Of a stretch of 64,000 nt of DNA, positions 25,944-38,137 are shown one piece after another. The stretch is taken from positions 4,728-68,727 of the forward strand of contig NW_001799189.1 in the NCBI RefSeq assembly GCF_000165425.1, written 5' to 3'. A program made the position numbers and the translations under genes. Every line of letters begins with the position of its first letter. Position 1 is the stretch's first letter. Below the pieces are notes generated by a model, which saw only the letters and a program-made list of their open reading frames with translations, was not told the origin of the DNA and ran no database searches. This DNA comes from Paramecium tetraurelia (lineage: Eukaryota > Ciliophora > Oligohymenophorea > Peniculida > Parameciidae).

Positions 25944-28528
25944 TCACAGTAATTTCTTAAGATTGTTTAGTATTGAGGTTTATATTAATTACGGGTAAAT
26001 CAGCTAGTTAAAAATTTCATGATCTAGAGCTTAAGAACAAGAGTATCTTAAATCTTGATTTGGCTCTATTAAATTATTCATCAAATCAATCAATAAATCA
26101 TTCTTAGCATTTTTTATTGGGTATAAAGTTTGCAAAGGCAATTTTTTATAGAGCATTTCATATATCAAAACACCTATGCTGTAACAATCTACTTTCGAAG
26201 TGTATTTTTCATGTAATTTGATTTCTGGGGCCATATATCCTTGAGTACCACAATATTATGAGCAAGAGTATGCCCTTATTGAAATACCCAAGTCAGCCAA
26301 TTTGATTACGTTTTATGAAATTAATATATTCTCCGGCTTTATATCCCTATGGATTATACCATTTTTATGCAAATGGTTAACAGCACCTATTACCTAATGT
26401 AAAATATCAATCATTTCTTTTCTATTAATTGTTTTTTGTCGAATCAAATTGTATAATGTATAATCACTCAATTCCAAGATTAAAGCAATCTATAATATAT
26501 CTTATATTTTACCTATTTGTTGTCACCTATTATCCCATAGCATTTCAAAATATTAGGGTGATTCAACACCATTTGTGTTTTAATTTCATTAGATATCAAT
26601 GTACTGATACCTTTACTTTAAATTAATGACTTTTAGATTGTTTTCAAAGCTAGAGCCATGCCTGTTTACTAATCAAACACTGAATAAGCATCACTAACAT
26701 TACCCCTTCCTAAATATTTTATTTTTTAGAATCTATTTAGAATTGAAAATTAGTTTTTACTGGTTTTAATCTTTGATGTTGCTTTATCAATACTAGAGCA
26801 TCTTTATGAAACCTAAATTTCCTTTGATTCTTCCAAAATTAAACTTCCATGCTATACATATTTTTTTTCAGAACCATTTGTTTCCGTAACTTATCTAATT
26901 TGAATTCCATTAGAATCATGTTTTTAGAATTACTTGATTTTAAAAGCTGTTCTTGAAGTTTTCCCTTCAGTTATTAACTCCTTTATCTTTTCAATCTTCA
27001 TTCTATTCATTTGAAGAAGGGTTGGATATTGAGGTTTTTCTTTAGGTTATACGATCTCATAATTCACTTTCAATAAGTTCTCATTAAATTGTAAAGGAAT
27101 TATCATACACTTGATAGCTTAATTTGCTTTATCATCATAATCCTTTATCAAAAAAGAAAGCTTAATTGATTTGGTTTAAAAAGTCTATTTACTTTAATCG
27201 TCTAAATTTATCTTACGATCTTAAAGTATATTTTGAGATAGGCAAACTTTAACAACACTTGAATCAATTTAATCAGATTTCATAGCATTAGAATTAAGAG
27301 TGGATAAAGGACAATTCTTGATTGGAATTTAATCTCCCCATTTCACTTTTTTTTCATTTATCTTTCCATCTCCAATCAGAATGAACAATTAAAATAAAGG
27401 AATTTAATCCTTTTTAAGCAAATCTTATTTTAATTTCATTGGTTAAGTTTTTGTTTAAATACTTTCTTTAGTTGGTTGATCTTTTAACAATTTATTATTT
27501 TCATCCAGAGAATTTTATTACATATTTACAGTTTCCATTTTCAGTCTTTACAACTTTAGGGGAGGAGTAGGAAAAGTTTGAACGAAATACTATTTAATCT
27601 CATGGGTAGCTTCTGTTTGGAAATTCAATTTTTACACGCTTTAGTTATCCTAATCTTACTATAATGGTTGTCTGAAATTTTAGATTTTTGGTTAAACAAC
27701 TGCACTGACAAAACTGTAAATTTCATTTGACATTGTTGATTTTTAGAACTCGTAATCTAATTTATTTTCTTGTTGATCTTACACTTTCTCCTATTGAATT
27801 GGATTCTTCTTAATCTAAGTTAATGATTATGAAGCCACTATTTTCAGTTATAATTCAGGTTTTAATGAAGATGATTGCTTCAAAGGATCGTGTTTAATTA
27901 TTTTCTTGTTCATTTCATCCTTTTTGAATTTATTTAATTTTTACATCATATACATTTTATGTGTTATTTTGTTGCTTTCGGCTTTTTTCTAAAATGTGTG
28001 CTATTAGATAGAGCTCTGAAAAACTACGGGCTGAAACTATAAATCCAAGCAGTTAATAGGATTTTCGATATCATTTGAGATGTTTATAATACGAAATTAT
28101 GACAACCCTGTTTACACATTACTAATTTATATTTATTCTTTAGAATTTGATTCATCTTCTATTTTCATTATTGTCGTAACGTTAATATGAGAATGTTCTT
28201 AGTTCATAATCATTTTTATTTAAGGAGTTGGTTAAATCTACTTGCTCTCAATGTGTGAATCGACTTTAAAAATTTAACTACTGATTGAAATTGTGGATTC
28301 TAATGAAAAATTGTCTTGCTTCAAGGTTTTAGGTGCTTAAATTTATTCAGTTGATAACTTAATAGGGGAAGTGCCATAATTTGAAGATCTATTATTTTTG
28401 GAAATTCTTATTTGATTTATTGATGGTTGACGTACAAATTGAGGCACAATCTCATTCTTACAGCTTTTTTTCCATTAATCTTTCAATTAATTTATAGTAA
28501 GGTTGATAGTTGTATTATTTTTTGACAT
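25944..28528 (-). CDS. Long protein with C-terminal Ser/Thr kinase domain
   Basis: 853 aa with a single 23 nt intron inside the kinase domain. The first ~560 residues are low complexity, Lys/Gln/Ser/Asn-rich and probably disordered. The kinase domain spans ~590-845: LGRGNVSDAYSVF, ALALKTIQ, IIHRDIKPENILI, LADLGIS, GTQGYMAPEI, DCYSIGVLIYEML. The magnesium motif is DLG rather than DFG; the catalytic K, D and D remain, so activity is still likely. Convergent with the ankyrin-AGC kinase, 118 bp apart. Family within the kinome is not clear; ULK/NEK-like features are weak. Confidence 0.85.
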
Positions 28529-29144
28529 ATAAATTATCAATTAAATTTATTTTAATGAAAATGTGGACTTATAATCTTGAGTATTTCATTTATGTCATAG
28601 GTTTAGACTGTAAGTTTTATTGGCATTTAAACTTTAAGACCCTTTAAATGTTATAGGAAATAATGATATTATAGATAAAAACCCTATGATTATTTTTATT
28701 TTCGATTATTTGTCTTTGAGAAGTATTATTTCAATTATAATCAAATAAATTATATAAAAACACAAGTTGAAGTACTTTACAAATATAAAAGTTGATAATC
28801 AAAATGATTAATATATTTATGAATAATAAATTAATATGAGAATAATTAATAGATCTATGTTTGAAGATGATTACTTTAATTTTAAGTATGCCAATTAATT
28901 TAAGCAGAGTGATAAAAATAAGTAATTCACTTAGCATTTCAAATCTTTTTGTTCTTCATGCCAAAGTGTAATATTTTTAATAACAATAATAACGTAGAGG
29001 TTACATGAATGAGGACAATCTATTCTATTAATTATTTATATAATTTGATAATAAACTTGATTATAGGATTATTCGTGTTTTTAAATGTTTATTAATCAAT
29101 AAAGTAAATTTTAAGACTATTAATATATTTATATATTAAATAAA
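28529..29144. other. Intergenic spacer between divergent genes
   Basis: AT-rich, no supported gene. A 68-codon hydrophobic minus-strand ORF (28731-28937) looks like chance in A/T-rich sequence. It presumably holds both promoters. Confidence 0.55.
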
Positions 29145-30646
29145 ATGGATGAATCAAAGCTAGAAGATATCTAATAAATGAGTATTGGATCATTGGCAGG
29201 AGTGTTGAGTGATTTAAACTAGAATGATGTTCCTGTCTTAAAAGATCTACCCCTCAAAGAATTAGAGACTTTGATTGCTGAGTTCAGAAATACGAAGATG
29301 AGATTATACTAAGTATTTTCAATTTCATAAAAAATTAGATTTAGAAATATAAGTTCAATTTTAACTAACCTACCTTATCAGTCTTAGTTGATATCGTAAA
29401 CAAGAAATTGAGATTGGCTTTGGAAATCATAGAAAAATAAAATAATATTAATCAATAATTCTTATTAGATTATCATAAGTATGAAAAAAATATGATAAAT
29501 TTGATTCAAGATGCTCCAAAATAAAACAACGATGTGATCGAAGAATTAGAAGACAAGGTAGTTGATTGGTACAAATCAGTTACAATAAAGTTCAATGAAA
29601 TAACTAGTCTTAAGATTTTTAACACAAATGAATTAAATGTTATTTATAATGAGGACTTTTACACTAAATTCTAAAATTAGCAAAACTTGACTTTCCTATA
29701 GAAGGGATTATTTAAGAATTGTGCTCAAACTGCGATAGAAGAGTACAGAAATATGTTAAACAAATTCAGTATTCAACATTCAGAAGAACTCTAAGGAATT
29801 ATGGATAATCTGCAGATTTTGGATTAATTCTATAAAGCTTAGTAGCTGGTTGAAGATATGATTGACTTCCTCTCTTCTAAGCTGATGTTTGACATAACAT
29901 AAGTTATAAAGAACAGTCTAATTAATATTGACAAGATTACCAATTATTTGAATAAGATGAATTATAGGTTTTTAGTAAGACAATAGAATACTGAGTTCAG
30001 ATAGTATGAATCTAAGGAGCAATAGACATTATTTTTAAATATGTTCCAATAAATTAAATACTTTAAATATCCAAAAACAATTCAGGAACATTAAGTCTTG
30101 GATGAATAATTTAATGATCTTAATAAATAACTACATGTCATAATCCAAAAGAATATAGAAATGAGTGATTATCCAAAAGCAATACAACGAAACCTCAAAA
30201 AGCTATACGAATACTTTTTCAAAGGGAATAGAAAGTTCATTAAGCTCAAGATCCGATATATTAAAATTGCCTAACAATTTGAAGACACTTTGGACAAGTA
30301 AGAGTTACTAAACTAGAATGTCTTGGCTGAATTACAGACTTTATAAGCAAAGTCAAATACTTTACATTGCTTTATGACTGGTCTATTCGAGATGGGTGAA
30401 TTCTGTTTGAGTTGCTATGATTTGGCTGAGGAAGTCCACAATTTTCTATTTCAAGTCTAATTATTGATACATCATTATAGTGAAACTTTGAGAGTAATCG
30501 GAGCATCTAAATAAAGTAATCTTGGATAAAGGCCAAGAATAAGAAAAATCTTTGAGCCTTATCCAGAAGAAGAAAAGGCAGTCCTGGGGAAGAAATATTA
30601 ATTACTCCAAGTAAAATAAACAGGAAGCTCAAAATAAATAAATTGA
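29145..30646 (+). CDS. Unknown helical protein
   Basis: 491 aa with one 26 nt intron near codon 60. Predicted almost entirely alpha-helical with mixed charge (ETLIAEFRNTKMRLYQ; EYFFKGNRKFIKLKIRYIK), lacking obvious heptad dominance. There are no catalytic motifs, TM segments or signal peptide. I do not recognise a family. It ends convergent with the helicase-RBR gene only 30 bp away. Confidence 0.65.
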
Positions 30647-30676
30647 TCTATAAATATATATATATTTTTGTTCATA

Positions 30677-33600
30677 TCACCAATATCCACCATGTTCTTT
30701 GGTTAAATGTGAATAACATTCCGAAGATGTTTCAAATAAAGCCATACATGGTGTGCCATCTGCTTTATTTTTCCAGCAAATACTTTTTTTGCATCCTGTA
30801 CAAGTAACTCTATAACAACCATCAATTCTTTGAATCAATATTTTGCAATGAGGACATCTTCTTACATCATTCTTCTTCATATATATATTAATGGAATCTT
30901 CATTACCAGCTTTGAATTCTCTACAAGTTTATCCAAAATGATATGGAGCCTAAAATTAAATGATAAAATAATACTCTGCATGAATTACAATACTGTTTCT
31001 TACATTTCTTACAGGTATATCTTGGAATCTTTTGGAAATGAATTATTGGACAATTTGGAGTCAAACAGAAAGCTATCTATGCTGCATGGTCTTGTAAATC
31101 TAATTTTATATATATTAAATTAATTACATTTGTTGATGGATAATTTTATTAACTTTTCCCAACTAGGCTCATCAATTAAAATGTGTAAATCAGCCAAAAG
31201 TATACCTTGATTACATTAGGGACATTTAATTGGCAATTAAGTCATGTCTCCCAATGAATTTTGAATGCTGAACATTATACACTAAAGACAAAACTTATGT
31301 CCACAACCTTGGAGCATATATCCATTTTTCATATTATCAAAGCAATAGTTACAAGTTAATGCATTGATAGGTTTATCTTATTATTATTGAGAAGATATAA
31401 TTTCACTAATTGAAATGATGGCAGCATCAAGATTCTTCTAATCACCAAATAATTGTAATTCACCTGAAATACTATTGAATTTAACACTCTTTAAGTCGAA
31501 GTTCTTCTTTATTTCATTAAGTCCTTAAGAATCATTTCCCATTATTAATCTTATACAATTCTTTGGAATCTAAATTATACTTTTAGAACAATCTGAAACG
31601 AATTCTTTAATTGCCTTGGCTAATTGATTGTATTTGACTTAAGAACTATTTACAAATAATTGATTATTAATAAAATCCTATCGAATTAGAATTTATAAAG
31701 ATTCTTCTTAGGTTTTAAGGAATCTTGTACCAGATTAACTAAATATAACTGTGATATCAAAATCTTATGAGGACTTAATTATTTTTGGAGTGAATGCATC
31801 CTATATTTCTTTGTTCAATTACTCATGATCCTATTTGTTCCAACATTCAATAGTAACTTTTACTCTTTTGAATTCATCATCACTTGTAATAGTATATTAA
31901 CCAAGTTTAAGTTTCTTCTCATCGAAAATTTCCTCAACTATTTATTTCATTTCGATTGGTCCTTCATAATCATGATAGTAAAAAGGCTTAACATTTAATT
32001 AAACCTTCAATCCTCTAAATTATTTAATCTGATTATGTAAGTTGATAAATTATTCCATAATATTTCTGTCATAAACTATAAGAGACAAAATTCTTTTACA
32101 ATTTTATTTTGTAATCGAGTCAATTTTATATTTATCTTGAGGAATATTAGATAATAATTTTTGTATTTCTAATTAGAGATCTCCATTATTTTCATATCTT
32201 AATTATTTATCTATTGTGACTGATTTTATATCAATATCTTTATGTTGTTATTTTAAATCTGCTAATACTGTTTACTCATCCTCGTAAACACTTTTAAGAT
32301 TCATTTTATATGTCAGATGTTAGATTGTTTCAAAGTCTTCTGCATTAAATAGATGTGGAGAATTCAATTTAATAATAGCAGTACCTTTGTTTAAATGTAA
32401 ATTCCAGGTTATTATTATTTTGTATTGCTCATTGAATAGTAATTTTTCTTCATTATGTTCAAATTGATCCTGTTGAGTATAAACCTTCAATTAGTTATCC
32501 TTGTATTCTTTGATATTCTCCAAACAAAAAAGTAAATCATCATGATCTTATAGAGATATTCTGGCTGTTATTTTATCACCCTCCTTATACAACTTCATTT
32601 CTGAAATGACCACATCTTATAAGAATTCTTAAAGCAATTCCTGAGTGATATCTAAAGGCAAGCCTTCTATGAAGAAAGTCTTATATGCACTTTTTTCAAT
32701 CCAGTCCTTCATACTTCCACCACTATTATGATTATTATATATTGATACGCTTGCATAATAAATTTAGAATCATTTTCATATGGTATTTCTTTTACTTAAT
32801 TTCTGTAAAAGTTCTACAAATCTTTAATTTTTCCATTCAACTCCTATTCTATGATCTCCTTTTTGGCCACATTGGGATCATACAAGACAGTAATACAATT
32901 CATCTCAATATTAGGTTGCAAGATGCAATCCTAAGATAATTAAGGACCTGATTGATGTTTCCATAATTCATTAAACAGAACTTGGCCAATGCCATTAAAG
33001 GTTATTTCATTCAAATGCAAGGATTATCGCTATATGAATTATAGTTTATGTTCTTTGACAAATGCTTTTGGTGCCAATTACGGTATCATAATGTCATCTA
33101 TTTTAGTAGAATATTTAATTTCATATTATTGATTCTTTTACAAAAAAGCCATAACTATGCAAGTCAGAGGAAAATCTCCAATGATAGCCATTAAATTGTT
33201 ATAGCATAATTTAAATTTCTAATTGGCAACATAATTAAAGTAACCAGCACTCTTATGTCCACTAAAGATACTTAAGCCTTTATAAAATAGCCTTAATAAA
33301 CAGGCTTGTATGTCTTCAGAATGTTCTGGCATTGATTATTGTTTCTTTAAGGAGACGGTTCTATTCAATTTTAATTAATCAAGTGAACAACATTTATTAA
33401 TGACTGAATATTCGGAGACCTAAATAATGAGATATTAGTACATATTTTTAAGTTAAATCTATTATGTATTCATTATAAGCTAAAATTAATATCATTTTAG
33501 GTATATTGATATTTTATAGTCTACACCATTTTATTAATTCATTTTTTGAATTATCTTATTCTTTTTCATCATCTTTGGAATTGATATCTTCAATAAAAAT

Positions 33601-34971
33601 GATAAATTTATTTATTAATTAAATCCATGAAGTAATATCTCCCATCTTTGACCAATAATGATTTGATCTAATTATTGATTCCCTTTGTTGATGAATTTGG
33701 AAACTCTTAAAGGGATTCTTTTTACTTTCCACATTGCCTTCTGATAGTATTTCTCCATCTGTCAAAAGAGTGGAGACAACACTGCTGTAATAATGAAAGG
33801 TCTCATTTTCTGCCTCCAATAATGGTTCATAATATATCATTGGGATATAGTTTTACAAAGAACTATATTCTGTTTAAACTACATTCTACAATTAATCAAT
33901 TTAGACATTAAATTGTTAAGCATAGAATTTGATATTTTGGGGATTGAAAGTGAATTCTTCATCAAAAATCAATTTATGCTCCCTTATAAATCATTGAACT
34001 CGTTGAATCCAAATAAATAAAGGATTTTAGGAAAATAACTTATTCTGTTACGAATGATGATATCATGTCTACTGAGATTGTACTATTTATAAACTATGGC
34101 ATTGATTTCTTCCAAGAATGTCTTGACTGTAGTCTAATAACCCATATGAATGATTAATGATATTTTTTGTTGAACATTTTACAAATACTTTCGTAATTAT
34201 TAATAATGTAATGCCAAAAACACTTTTCTTTTTCCCTTCTGTGATGGATACACCATTTCCATCAATTGCTAACCAAATTGTTCGTAATATGATTAGAATG
34301 GTAGGATTTAATGTACTTCAAATTCCTCTGATTCTGATAATTAATTATGAAAATAGATTGCTTGAAATATTTAATCCATTTAGTATAAGGATTCACAATA
34401 AACCACAATATCCCTATCAACCTCTGGATTTGAGTTTTTTATCTATTACAAAACATACGTCAGTTTTTAATCATAAGATATGCTTAAGAACAATTCATCC
34501 TATTAAGTTTACAAGTAAGGAATTTCAATAAGGTTATCATAAGCAATGCTAAAACAATTAATTAATTGTTCATATATTATGTCATTTGATATTATGACCA
34601 ATTAGGATTTTGTCGTTAATAACTAACATAAATACCAATATATATACCCATTTTATGCCAATGTACTAATACGAATTCAATTTAGTCTCTGCTCGCAAAT
34701 CTGCGACAATAACTTCGAAGTTTTGGTTGACCAAATTACACCAATTGTAATTAGCCTCACTTGTGTCTGAGATCACAGTGATATTATGGTTTTTAGACAA
34801 TAATTCTTTTATAATTTTTAGTGTGTCGATTTCCTATATTATATCAACAATGAGAGTTGTTTTTGGTAAAGGTAAGAGTGTATCAAATACTGACACCCAT
34901 TATTGTCTTAGGAAAGTGTTGGATCTATCTTTTAGATATATTTCTCTGATGAGATGTTATTGATTTTACAT
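30677..34971 (-). CDS. Degenerate DEAH-helicase / RBR E3 ubiquitin ligase fusion
   Basis: 1383 aa; six introns (17-28 nt) give exact codon closure. The N-terminal ~650 residues follow the DEAH RNA-helicase layout: a RecA2-like stretch HQILPFQSYYEQFGQQLMEM then QKGKRKVFLALHYQ, and a winged-helix/HA2-like part (GDITSWIQLINKF, IKWCRLQNINI). Walker A (GKT), the DEAH box and the QRxGRxGR motif are all absent, so ATPase activity is not expected. The C-terminus is a complete RBR module: RING1 (CNYCFDN, GCGHKFCLQC, CPQC), IBR (FCLTPNCP, YTCKKCKKQYCNSC, HFGQTC) and RING2 (CPHCKI, GCYRVTCTGC, CW) with the catalytic Cys of the GC motif. The order matches plant DEAH11/12-type helicase-RBR proteins. The 17 nt intron near 33990 is the weakest junction. 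Confidence 0.82.
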
Positions 34972-35028
34972 TTAAATATTTATGAGACATATTAATTTGT
35001 TTTCAAGATATTTAATAATCATATTCAA

Positions 35029-35561
35029 TCAATTTCCTTTTCTTGATAATCTTCTTTTGAAGGCTGTCCCGTAAAGTATATTCCCAAAGCAGGTCGCCAC
35101 TATTTCCAATAGAACTGGTAACAAACTGAGACTTTATTTTGAATATATTACATAAATGCCGCCCAATAATACCACAATTCATAGTAGGGCCATGCTCCTA
35201 TAATAAACTCGCTGTAAATTATGATGCCAACCGCGTGCAAACATATAACTAATTGAAGGGAGATAACTCTTACTCAAAAAGTTGCTGGTATCATAAAACA
35301 TTGTAATTCCAGTAATAATGAATATCATCTCAATGCCAAGGCCAATCAATCCCAGGAGAATGCACGAAATGATGGAGTTATACGCTGAGGTGTACTCATC
35401 AGAATTGGTGTCATATGTCTTGGTTTGAAAATTAGCCAAGATGTTTTCTTTCTAATAGATGAGGAGTTAGATACAGCTCCATAATAAGCCATCAAGGAGG
35501 TGATGAAATGGCAGGAAACTAGAATAAATTTGCTAGGTATCAATAACCCATTAATAGTCAT
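35029..35561 (-). CDS. TMEM107-like ciliary transition-zone protein
   Basis: 152 aa, four exons with introns of 23, 31 and 20 nt, exact codon closure. Four hydrophobic helices: PSKFILVSCHFITSLMAYY, NSIISCILLGLIGLGIEMIF, a region ending EFIIGAWPYYELWYYWAAF, and LSLLPVLLEIVATCFGNIL. Landmarks match TMEM107: short N-terminus before TM1, DEYTSAYNS before TM2, ITMFYDTSNFLS after it, the W..Y..WYY before TM4, and a short basic tail KRRLSRKGN. TMEM107 belongs to the MKS module of the ciliary transition zone and helps control membrane composition. Identification is by layout and scattered identities, so moderate-high. Confidence 0.7.
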
Positions 35562-35584
35562 TAAATTAATTTATAACCAAATAT

Positions 35585-38135
35585 TCAAATCAACTCATGA
35601 GCTGTTTCATCTTATATTTATACATCATCATCTCTTTCAATCAAATCTTCATCAAACTTTTAATCTTATTATTCATTCTATTCTAAATCAATTGGCTAAT
35701 ATTGTTATTGTTATTGTTATTATTATTATTATTATTTTGGTTGTCTTTGTTAAATCTATTGGATCAACATCTAACTACTAATGATAATAGAATACCTCTT
35801 ATTTGGACTATGGGATTTCACGCATTTCCGTTCTGGCAAAATATTCCTTCACCTTCTCTTGATTATTGTAAAGCCAATATAATCCAAATAATATTCCACC
35901 GATGACCAACCAATCAAATATCCAATTCTTATTATTGGGACAAGTGAATCTCATTGAAATATGCTCAACACCCCCTTCACAAATATCTCCTGCAATCTTT
36001 CTATATCCACTAGACACCGTATAATATCCATCACATTCAGCAGGTGGATCAATATTTAAAGTACCATTGATTGGAGTACATTATTAATTAGTCATAACAA
36101 ATCCTAGATCGCATTCATAATCTTCTTAAGAGCATTAACATGGAGTAACACTCATAATTCTTTCCAATTATTCTGGATTGTAACAAGCAGCTTCTCTTCT
36201 TTTTCTCATATAAGTAACCTTTTTACCAAACAGACACTCTGGATTGACAAGGCCAGAAGGTGTCCACAATTCATAATCACTTCCAATTTCACCTGCTTTG
36301 TCTTATCCAATACAATTTCTTTGATGTAATTCATCCAGATCAATAGTTGCCAATAAACCCTACTCAGTTCTGATACCATTGGATTCTAATTAAATAGCTC
36401 CATAAGCAATAAATCTAGATCCTTTATTTTAAGGTTCAGTGATGATATTTTAAATTTCTGCCTTCTAATCCAAAATATTGAATGGAGTCCATTCCATACC
36501 ACCATTCCAAGAATAGACAATCTGATTAGTAGTTTCTTGATCTCTAGCCATAACAATCAATCCTCCATGATTACTAATTTCATATATATATGATCCTTTT
36601 TTGATTTCAATCCAAGTCAACCCTCCATCTCTACTCAGATAAGTATTAACTTAATCCTATCTATAACTTAAGTACTTTCCAATAGAACCTGTTGCGACAA
36701 TAATACCTATGGAATTGGTTTCAGTGTAAATAGGTGCGAATTAATAAAATGCTTAACTAAGATGCAAATGTAATTAGCACTTATTGCAATTGATTGGTTT
36801 TCCATCAGCATCAACTGTTGGAGGCTAATAAAAATAGAAAATCAATATAATACCTTCAAAGGGACCCATTATCCTCCTTTATCGAAAGTAATCCTGGTTT
36901 GTTTGTATTTTTTAAGATCTTCATCTTTGAATCCATTTTGTTAAGCATAAAAACCTTCTTCCATAGATTCAAATACTTAATTGGTGTAAATCTTAGCTTG
37001 ATCTTCAGCATAAACGTTAGCTAAATAAATGCCTTCCAATCCTTACACTCTGTAAAACTCAGCACTGTTTTCTAATCTTGACACATTCTCCAAAGATCTA
37101 GAGTATCTAGTACCAGTAGAATCACTAATATAAATAACTCCCAAAGGGGAAGATGGTTTGAGATGATTGACAACCATAAACACTTGATTTTCTGACGTAT
37201 CTAATATGCTATAGGAATGTTCTAATAGTTTTGAATCTGCATCAATTACACTATATTTATACTATCCTAATTCAGTGCCACTGACATATAGACTGACTTC
37301 TTATGTTGCTTAGGATGTGACTTTAGCAACAAATAAGAAAGACTCAGTGAGCATAAATCTAGAACCTGCCGGAACACTCAGAGTTCTAGTTTGGAAAAAG
37401 TCATCACTATAATATAAATTGTAATCCATATTCCAACTACTTATAGATTGATGTCCTTTGCCTTATGGTTCGAATGATGCTAGAATTCGTTCCTTAGGAG
37501 TATATTTAGCCATTTCTTTGTTTTTGATACCCCCAAGTAAATTGATTTACATAAGTCGCAATTGAATGCCATGTAATTCCAGTGTCTTAACTCAAGAGAA
37601 GTTCCTTATAAGAAACACAAGGCGTTCCTGCTAACAACTCATCTGATCCACATTATTTCCAAGCTGAAGCAATAATCCAATCTTTTTCAAGTGGATGGAA
37701 TTAATATTCTCGCAACTATTTTCCAGCATTAACAGCTGTTATTGTTTTACCACAATCAAGGGAAATCCAAGCTATTTGATCTGTTCCTGTAAATAATACT
37801 AATTATTTATCAACAGGACTTGCAACCAAATTATTTACAATTCCGATTCTCTCATCTGAATCTTCAAGTTATATGAGTGCTTTTCTATGAAATATCTCTG
37901 ACATTTTAATCCATTGTCTACCGCGATCATCACTTCTATATACAGATCCTTTGGATGTGAGTGCCAAGACTGTATCACTACACCAATGTATGTTGATCAA
38001 GGGGGCATCTATGTATGAGATCTAAACATCAATATTAGCAGCAAAGCAATTCATGCATTCAACAAGAGAATGATGTGTCTCATTAACACGTTTTATTATT
38101 ATTTTAATTAATTTCGATTTATTTATTAGCCTCAT
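35585..38135 (-). CDS. Sortilin/VPS10-domain sorting receptor (one apparent frameshift)
   Basis: About 831 aa. The VPS10 ten-blade propeller shows Asp-box-like repeats (SVYRSDDRGRQWIKM; YLSRDGGLTWIEI), then the cysteine-rich 10CC module (AACYNPEQLE, PCQCSQEDYECDLGFV), a TM helix (NWIFDWLVIGGILFGLYWL) and a cytosolic tail with a glutamine run and the acidic stretch DEDLIERDDD. Such receptors carry cargo from Golgi to lysosome or secretory granule; in ciliates they serve dense-core granule biogenesis. Introns of 25 and 29 nt are clear. At 37530-37534 a run of five C on the plus strand contains one base too many for the frame (VNQFTWG then KNKEMAKYTPKER). Sequencing error or a real lesion are both possible. 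The start lies 2 bp from the upstream stop and lacks a signal peptide, so the 5' end is uncertain. Confidence 0.82.
35699..35743 (-). repeat. TAA/CAA trinucleotide run coding polyglutamine
   Basis: A microsatellite in the sortilin tail. On the minus strand it reads consecutive TAA then alternating CAA/TAA codons, giving about eleven Gln before YQP. Because both TAA and CAA mean Gln here, the tract can slip by whole codons without changing the residue type. Confidence 0.8.
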
Positions 38136-38137
38136 AC

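Noticed and set aside
34157-34531. A 124-codon plus-strand ORF
   Set aside because: Antisense to the helicase-RBR gene, whose minus-strand frame shows helicase similarity across the same bases.
35700-35740. Simple repeat as a possible regulatory or CRISPR-like element
   Set aside because: It is a trinucleotide run translated as Gln in the sortilin tail, with no spacer structure.
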